The notes beneath the pieces were generated by a model. That model worked only from the letters and a program-made list of their open reading frames with translations, was not told the DNA's origin and made no database searches. The position numbers and the translations under genes were made by a program. Source: Oscillospiraceae bacterium (lineage in GTDB: Bacteria; Bacillota; Clostridia; Oscillospirales; Ruminococcaceae). Taken from it: a stretch of DNA of 9,068 bases. The stretch lies in contig JAEDJV010000098.1 of NCBI GenBank assembly GCA_016296165.1, positions 1-9,068 of the forward strand. The letters are read 5' to 3'. Below are positions 5,526-9,068 of this stretch, piece by piece (position 1 is the first letter of the stretch; each line of letters begins with the position of its first letter).

Positions 5526-5837
5526 TTACTCCTTTACAAGTCTTAATGCTTCTTCAGGTGATCTGCATATTCCTGCAATTGCACCTTTCTTCTTCATCTG
5601 TGATATAAATCTTTTCTGGTCATCAGAAGCTCTGCCCTTTGCGGTCTTTACTTCTATAAACACAGCCCTGCCATCAGACTTTCTGAACCCGAACAGGTCA
5701 GAAAAACCTTTGGGCACTCCTGTTTTGAAATAATTTCCGTTGAGAGTGTAAGCAGCACCCACATTCATTCTGAACAGCTGACAAGTGTCAGCAAGTGCAA
5801 GCTGTATCTGATTCTGTATAACATGCTCCTCTGTCAT
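5526..5837 (-). CDS. VRR-NUC domain nuclease
   Basis: This 103-residue stand-alone VRR-NUC (PD-(D/E)xK superfamily) protein probably cuts branched or flapped DNA, such as replication or recombination intermediates. The active-site elements are D47 in KGFSDLFGF, E62 and K64 in FIEVKTAKG, and Q74 in SDDQKRF. An N-terminal helix MTEEHVIQNQIQLAL carries a conserved glutamine typical of the family. The whole protein is the domain, as is usual in phages. I chose the ATG at 5835-5837 because it overlaps the helicase stop as ATGA and has GGGGG upstream; an in-frame ATG at 5876 would add 13 residues but lies inside the helicase gene. The coupling implies that nuclease and helicase are made together and may cooperate. 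Confidence 0.92.
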   Translation of the reverse strand: MTEEHVIQNQIQLALADTCQLFRMNVGAAYTLNGNYFKTGVPKGFSDLFGFRKSDGRAVFIEVKTAKGRASDDQKRFISQMKKKGAIAGICRSPEEALRLVKE

Positions 5838-7192
5838 GCTATAAGCCCCCTTTTCTTTGCCTGATAGTATGCCCACCCCTTTTTGTAACCATGAGTCTTT
5901 GCATATTCGATTAGTTCAGAGTAAGTGCGGCATTCCTCAGGCGTTTTATAATTCAGTACAAATCCGGTGATCTTCTTCAGTTCTGCATGCTTTTCTTCTT
6001 CAATTTCCTCACGCTCCTTTTTCTGCTTTTCCGGAAACTGATATCCGCAGTGCGGACACATCATTACTCTGTTTCCTTTACTGTCCAGAGGCGGGAAAAC
6101 CGCATAGCATTCGGGACACGAAAGAATCTTAACCTCATCCTCCTTGTCAACCTGTTTCTTTTTCTTCTTTGCGTGAAGATCCCAGTAACGGTCTGCATCC
6201 GGCATTCCGAACCTTGCATAGTTTCCAACATGGTCTATGATTATAGCTCTCTTTCCCGGTCTGTATCTCATACACCTCATTGACTGCTGAATGTATAAAG
6301 TGAGTGACTGTGTAGGACGCAGGAGAATAGCACACTGGCAGTCCGGAACATCAAAGCCCTCGCTTATCAGATCAACGTTACAGAGTATATCTATTGCACC
6401 TCTTCTGAACTCCTCTATGATTCTGTCTCTCTCTGCACGCGGTGTACTGCCGTCAATGTGTGCTGCTTCGATACCCGCCTCACGAAACTTGAATGCTGTC
6501 TCTATCGAATGCTTAACGGTTGTACAGTAGCAGACTGCCTGAAGGCCGGACGCAAGCTCATTGTAGTATCTTATTACATCTCCGTAAACTGCCTTGTTTA
6601 TCATCATGGATTCAATTGCAGAAAGGTCGTAGTCCCCCTTCTTTATCTTTATGCCGGTAAGATCAACAAGCTCTGGAGAATAATAATCATAAGGTGCAAG
6701 GTAGTTGTTCTCTATAAGCCACTTTGCAGTTACTCCTTCGATCAGCTCATCATTGACATCTTCAAGCCCTGAACCGTCAAGCCTTGTAGGAGTGGCTGTC
6801 ACTCCTACTCTTCTGGCTTTCGGGAATGCCTCGTATATCTTTTTGTAAGTTGATGCAAGGCTGTGATGATTTTCGTCAGTTATTATAAGAGCCGGATACG
6901 GTATCTTTGACATCCTTCTTGATGCTGTCTGAACCATCATGATCTGGCACCTGAGCATGTCCACTCCCCATTTTCTGAAAGTGTTTTCTATCTGCTCACA
7001 AAGTTCTTTTCTGTGGACAAGAAACAGCACACGATTCTTCTTGTCTGTTGTCCTCTTTGCAATCTCTGCGACGATAACCGACTTACCGCCGCCGCAAGGA
7101 AGCACAATGCAGGGTGCCTGTTTGCCATGCAGGTATGCATTACGCACTCGCTGCACCAGTTCCTCCTGATACGGTCTCAGAGGCATTTGCAT
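5834..7192 (-). CDS. SF2 DExH-box DNA helicase with zinc ribbon
   Basis: This 452-residue helicase is of the phage UvsW/RadD-like type. The motifs appear in order: LRPYQ at 5-9, Walker A PCGGGKS at 32-38, DENH (Walker B) at 106-109, VTATPTR at 131-137, a second RecA domain from ~200 with VDLISEGFDVPD around 273-284, and motif VI as QQSMRCMR at 302-309, where the usual Gly before the first Arg is Met. A zinc ribbon follows (C359-C362, C379-C382), then a charged helix and a C-terminal segment ending GYKKGWAYYQAKKRGL that is often seen in these proteins. It probably remodels forks or recombination intermediates. Its start lies within the ATPase gene (53-bp overlap); ATGs at 7192 and 7186 are both possible, the second being better spaced from AAGG. 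Confidence 0.93.
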   Translation of the reverse strand: MQMPLRPYQEELVQRVRNAYLHGKQAPCIVLPCGGGKSVIVAEIAKRTTDKKNRVLFLVHRKELCEQIENTFRKWGVDMLRCQIMMVQTASRRMSKIPYPALIITDENHHSLASTYKKIYEAFPKARRVGVTATPTRLDGSGLEDVNDELIEGVTAKWLIENNYLAPYDYYSPELVDLTGIKIKKGDYDLSAIESMMINKAVYGDVIRYYNELASGLQAVCYCTTVKHSIETAFKFREAGIEAAHIDGSTPRAERDRIIEEFRRGAIDILCNVDLISEGFDVPDCQCAILLRPTQSLTLYIQQSMRCMRYRPGKRAIIIDHVGNYARFGMPDADRYWDLHAKKKKKQVDKEDEVKILSCPECYAVFPPLDSKGNRVMMCPHCGYQFPEKQKKEREEIEEEKHAELKKITGFVLNYKTPEECRTYSELIEYAKTHGYKKGWAYYQAKKRGLIA

Positions 7193-7952
7193 TCGCCTTC
7201 TTTCTCTTGTTCATTTCCTTTACAGCACAGTTCCAGCAGAGTGGTTTACCGTAGCTTTTTGTTGTTCCGTCAACTATATCGCTGACAGTTTTCTTCTGAG
7301 CCGGCATAATAACGTTTCCACAGTCTGAACATTTCTGTTCAGGAACAAATCCATAATAGGTCCTTATTGATTCATCCGCAAGTTTCAAATCATTCGATAT
7401 GTACATAGTATCAAACAAACCTATAGGCGACTTGCATGTGTCTGTTCCGTCTGTCTGCGTTGCAAATGCATACTTGCCGTCAGACGCTACTGTTTTAAGT
7501 ACGATAGTAAACATTCCTTCAACTGTTATCTTTTCGTCAAGCAGCTTTCCGATCGTCTTAGCCTTCTGCCTGCCATCCTCACCTGTTTCAAGATGAGAAA
7601 GGAAATATACAACAGTATCAGAAGGCAATCCCTCAACTGACTTGATGAGGTCCCAGAAGTGCTGTCCGATTTCAGTAAACTTCTGAAATCCGGTCTCCTT
7701 TGCTCTGCGCATGAACTCGTTTGCCATAAGATACTGAACATCATCAATGACAATAGCCTTTGTCTTCTGGGTTCTGATGAAATTTGTAATGTCGGAGTAT
7801 GAATCGCTGCTGATTGAGTGAGTAAACTTTGTTCTGAACGGAAGAGGCTTACCGTTTACATTGACGAGTGATATCTCATCAGCGCTAAAGTTTCTCATTG
7901 ATGCAGACTTTCCGCTGCCCGAATAACCTAAAATTAATACTGGTAATCCCAT
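7140..7952 (-). CDS. RecA/Sak4-like phage P-loop ATPase with C-terminal four-Cys cluster
   Basis: This 270-residue protein has Walker A GYSGSGKS at 9-16 and Walker B AIVIDDVQYL at 66-75 (D70/D71), then a FLSH motif (117-120) acting as a sensor, as in AAA_24 / Sak4-type phage nucleotide-binding proteins. Such proteins are RecA-core ATPases that anneal or exchange strands in phage recombination, often together with an SSB. After the ATPase core (to ~205) are C208-x2-C211 and C239-x2-C242, which could bind one zinc ion. The tail is a basic then Ala/Gly/Ser-rich stretch that overlaps the helicase start. The ATG at 7950-7952 has AGGAGGA at 7961-7967, which also contains the stop of the Gp157 gene. 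ATPase assignment is sure; the Sak4-like role is likely. Confidence 0.88.
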   Translation of the reverse strand: MGLPVLILGYSGSGKSASMRNFSADEISLVNVNGKPLPFRTKFTHSISSDSYSDITNFIRTQKTKAIVIDDVQYLMANEFMRRAKETGFQKFTEIGQHFWDLIKSVEGLPSDTVVYFLSHLETGEDGRQKAKTIGKLLDEKITVEGMFTIVLKTVASDGKYAFATQTDGTDTCKSPIGLFDTMYISNDLKLADESIRTYYGFVPEQKCSDCGNVIMPAQKKTVSDIVDGTTKSYGKPLCWNCAVKEMNKRKKANANASETVSGGTGAASA

Positions 7953-7965
7953 AATTCTGTTCCTC

Positions 7966-8559
7966 CTACTTAATTATCAGTGACTCTGAGCTTTCGATTG
8001 AAGCTCCGTCAAATACTTCACCGTTCTTTATGAGGTTCTTCACCTCTGTCTTTCTTACCTCCGGCATGGAGTACTTAAGAAGATCATCCCTGCCGGTATT
8101 CTGGAGCATGGTTATGAATTCAAGTTCATTCTCGATCTTAAGAGACGGAGCGTTCTTTCTGATTGAAAGCTTTGCCCTTACGCCATCTATCTTCTTAAGA
8201 TTTATGAAGTTCATATTATCGAGAAGATATTTCTTCATTGACTCTATCTTCTTGTCTCTCTGGTCCTTTCTGCTTCTGAGTTCCTTAATCTCCTTGTCGA
8301 TTTCATCAGACTCTGCCTTGAGATGCTTTATGTACTGAGCAATGTTCTCCGCCTTAAATTTAAAGTCATCCTCGATACCGCTGAGTTCTTCGAACCATGC
8401 TTCAAGACGTTCTTCTCTGTCCTTAACCGGATCAATAACATTGCCTTCTGCGTCAATAGGTTCTCCGTCCTCGTTTACGTCATAGATTAACTCATTAATC
8501 TCGTCGAATCTGTCAAAGAGCAGTGAAAACTCGTTTGACATGTCAAATAATCTTCCCAT
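7966..8559 (-). CDS. Siphovirus Gp157 family protein
   Basis: This 197-residue protein fits the Gp157 family by architecture. It has an N-terminal acidic helix (MSNEFSLLFDRFDEINELIYD), a long central coiled coil at about 58-120 (FKFKAENIAQYIKHLKAESD through the KDQRDKKIESMKKYLLDNM segment), and a C-terminal beta-rich part containing RAKLSIRKNAPSLKIENE. Gp157 was linked to phage resistance in Streptococcus thermophilus, and it commonly stands just upstream of the phage recombination ATPase, as here. Its biochemical role is unknown; the context suggests an accessory of the recombinase or DNA-binding complex. The ATG at 8557-8559 has GGAGG at 8570-8574. A second in-frame Met at residue 7 is a possible start, with a more typical N-terminus but no clear SD. 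Confidence 0.9.
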   Translation of the reverse strand: MGRLFDMSNEFSLLFDRFDEINELIYDVNEDGEPIDAEGNVIDPVKDREERLEAWFEELSGIEDDFKFKAENIAQYIKHLKAESDEIDKEIKELRSRKDQRDKKIESMKKYLLDNMNFINLKKIDGVRAKLSIRKNAPSLKIENELEFITMLQNTGRDDLLKYSMPEVRKTEVKNLIKNGEVFDGASIESSESLIIK

Positions 8560-8561
8560 AC

Positions 8562-9068
8562 TTAAATTTCCTCCATTTTCTTCATTGTTGTATTCATAAG
8601 TTCTTCTGCTTTTTCCCTGTAACCAGGATATTTCTTAAGACAGCCTATGAGCCTGTTTATTGCATCTATTGCATTCGCAAGATATGCCTTAAATACTTCC
8701 TTACCGTCCTCTTCGGATACGGCCGGTTCAGCATTATTTTCAAGTTCTTCTATCTTCCTCTTGTACCTGATAATCTCTCTGCTAAGCTCAAGATTTTCAT
8801 CCTCTTTTGCAGAATACTTGTCAGCCCACTGCTTGTCACATGTATCCATAGCTTTTCTCATGTTTTCTATCTCATGCGAATTATCAGCTACTGCAACCGT
8901 TACAGGACTGTTCTCCAGTTCTTCTATCCTGTCTTCAAGCTGCACTATGATGTCTTCTTTTTCAGAATATTTCTCCTGAAGGTTACGGTTTCTGTCAGCA
9001 AGCTGTTTGTTATGCTCCAGTATCTCTTCCTTTTCAGCCTTAAGGTCATTTATCTCTTTGATTTTTTC
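8562..9068 (-). CDS. Coiled-coil phage protein, 5' end beyond the window
   Basis: The frame is open from the right edge, giving at least 168 residues before the TAA at 8562-8564. A GTG at 8943-8945 could be read as a start, but the 41 upstream codons are stop-free and continue the same heptad-rich style (EKIKEINDLKAEKEEILEHN...), so the real start lies outside the window. Two coiled-coil blocks are separated by a short Val/Ala-rich linker (SPVTVAVADNSHEIENM). The second block ends IIRYKRKIEELENN and is followed by a small helical C-terminus with KEVFKAYLANAIDAINRLIG. There is no recognised catalytic motif. The linker-plus-coil layout recalls DUF3102-like phage proteins, but that is a weak resemblance. 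It is probably cotranscribed with the Gp157 gene. Confidence 0.8.
   Translation of the reverse strand, partial: EKIKEINDLKAEKEEILEHNKQLADRNRNLQEKYSEKEDIIVQLEDRIEELENSPVTVAVADNSHEIENMRKAMDTCDKQWADKYSAKEDENLELSREIIRYKRKIEELENNAEPAVSEEDGKEVFKAYLANAIDAINRLIGCLKKYPGYREKAEELMNTTMKKMEEI

Noticed and set aside
5838..5876. Upstream start for the VRR-NUC gene, adding 13 residues
   Set aside because: The ATGA overlap at 5834-5837 and the family's usual N-terminus favour the start at 5837.
8562..8945. GTG start at 8945 for the coiled-coil gene
   Set aside because: The frame is open for another 41 codons to the window edge with the same heptad character, so the gene is better read as 5'-truncated.
8647..8979. 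Plus-strand ORF of 110 codons
   Set aside because: Its Ser/Phe/Leu-rich composition mirrors the Glu/Lys coiled coil on the opposite strand; no independent evidence.
1..9068. CRISPR array, tRNA or rRNA genes
   Set aside because: No regularly spaced repeats with unique spacers and no cloverleaf-like or rRNA-like stretches were seen; coding sequence fills nearly the whole window.

Overview
The window looks like the early (replication and recombination) region of a temperate bacteriophage or prophage from a low-GC Gram-positive host. Every convincing gene is on the minus strand, tightly packed, and most begin behind AGGAGG-like Shine-Dalgarno sites. The AT-rich composition and the protein families (Gp157, DUF669, VRR-NUC, a D5-type primase-helicase) fit a Clostridia phage, perhaps of a Ruminococcus-like gut bacterium. 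That host is an inference from style, not from a database match.

In transcription order (right to left) the layout is as follows. A coiled-coil protein enters from beyond the right edge (8562-9068). It is followed by a Gp157-family protein (7966-8559), a RecA/Sak4-like P-loop ATPase with a C-terminal four-Cys cluster (7140-7952), an SF2 DExH helicase with a zinc ribbon (5834-7192), a VRR-NUC nuclease coupled to it by an ATGA overlap (5526-5837), a DUF669 protein with an SSB-like acidic tail (4957-5520), and a 772-residue primase-polymerase/SF3 helicase fusion (2620-4938). Together they form a nearly complete replication set: priming, replicative unwinding, ssDNA coating, strand annealing or recombination, and a helicase-nuclease pair.

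Below the primase is an AT-rich gap of about 140 bp (2477-2619) packed with nested inverted repeats and 10-bp iteron-like repeats. It is the best candidate in the window for an origin or control site. Three small unknown genes follow (2054-2476, 1873-2064, 1779-1988), each in a different frame and overlapping its neighbour.

The most unusual part is the left end. A complete tyrosine recombinase (715-1725) and a methyltransferase-like protein that lacks a recognisable catalytic NPPY motif (138-749) lie between two direct repeats of 34 bp that match at 32 positions (102-135 and 1769-1802). Each repeat carries a Shine-Dalgarno site and an ATG. Removing one repeat plus the interval would join the small gene ending at 1779 directly to the gene starting at 109. 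That is what attL/attR of a small (~1.67 kb) integrated cassette would look like. The partial gene at 1-109 is probably the resident gene displaced by the insertion, with its start signals restored by the left repeat.
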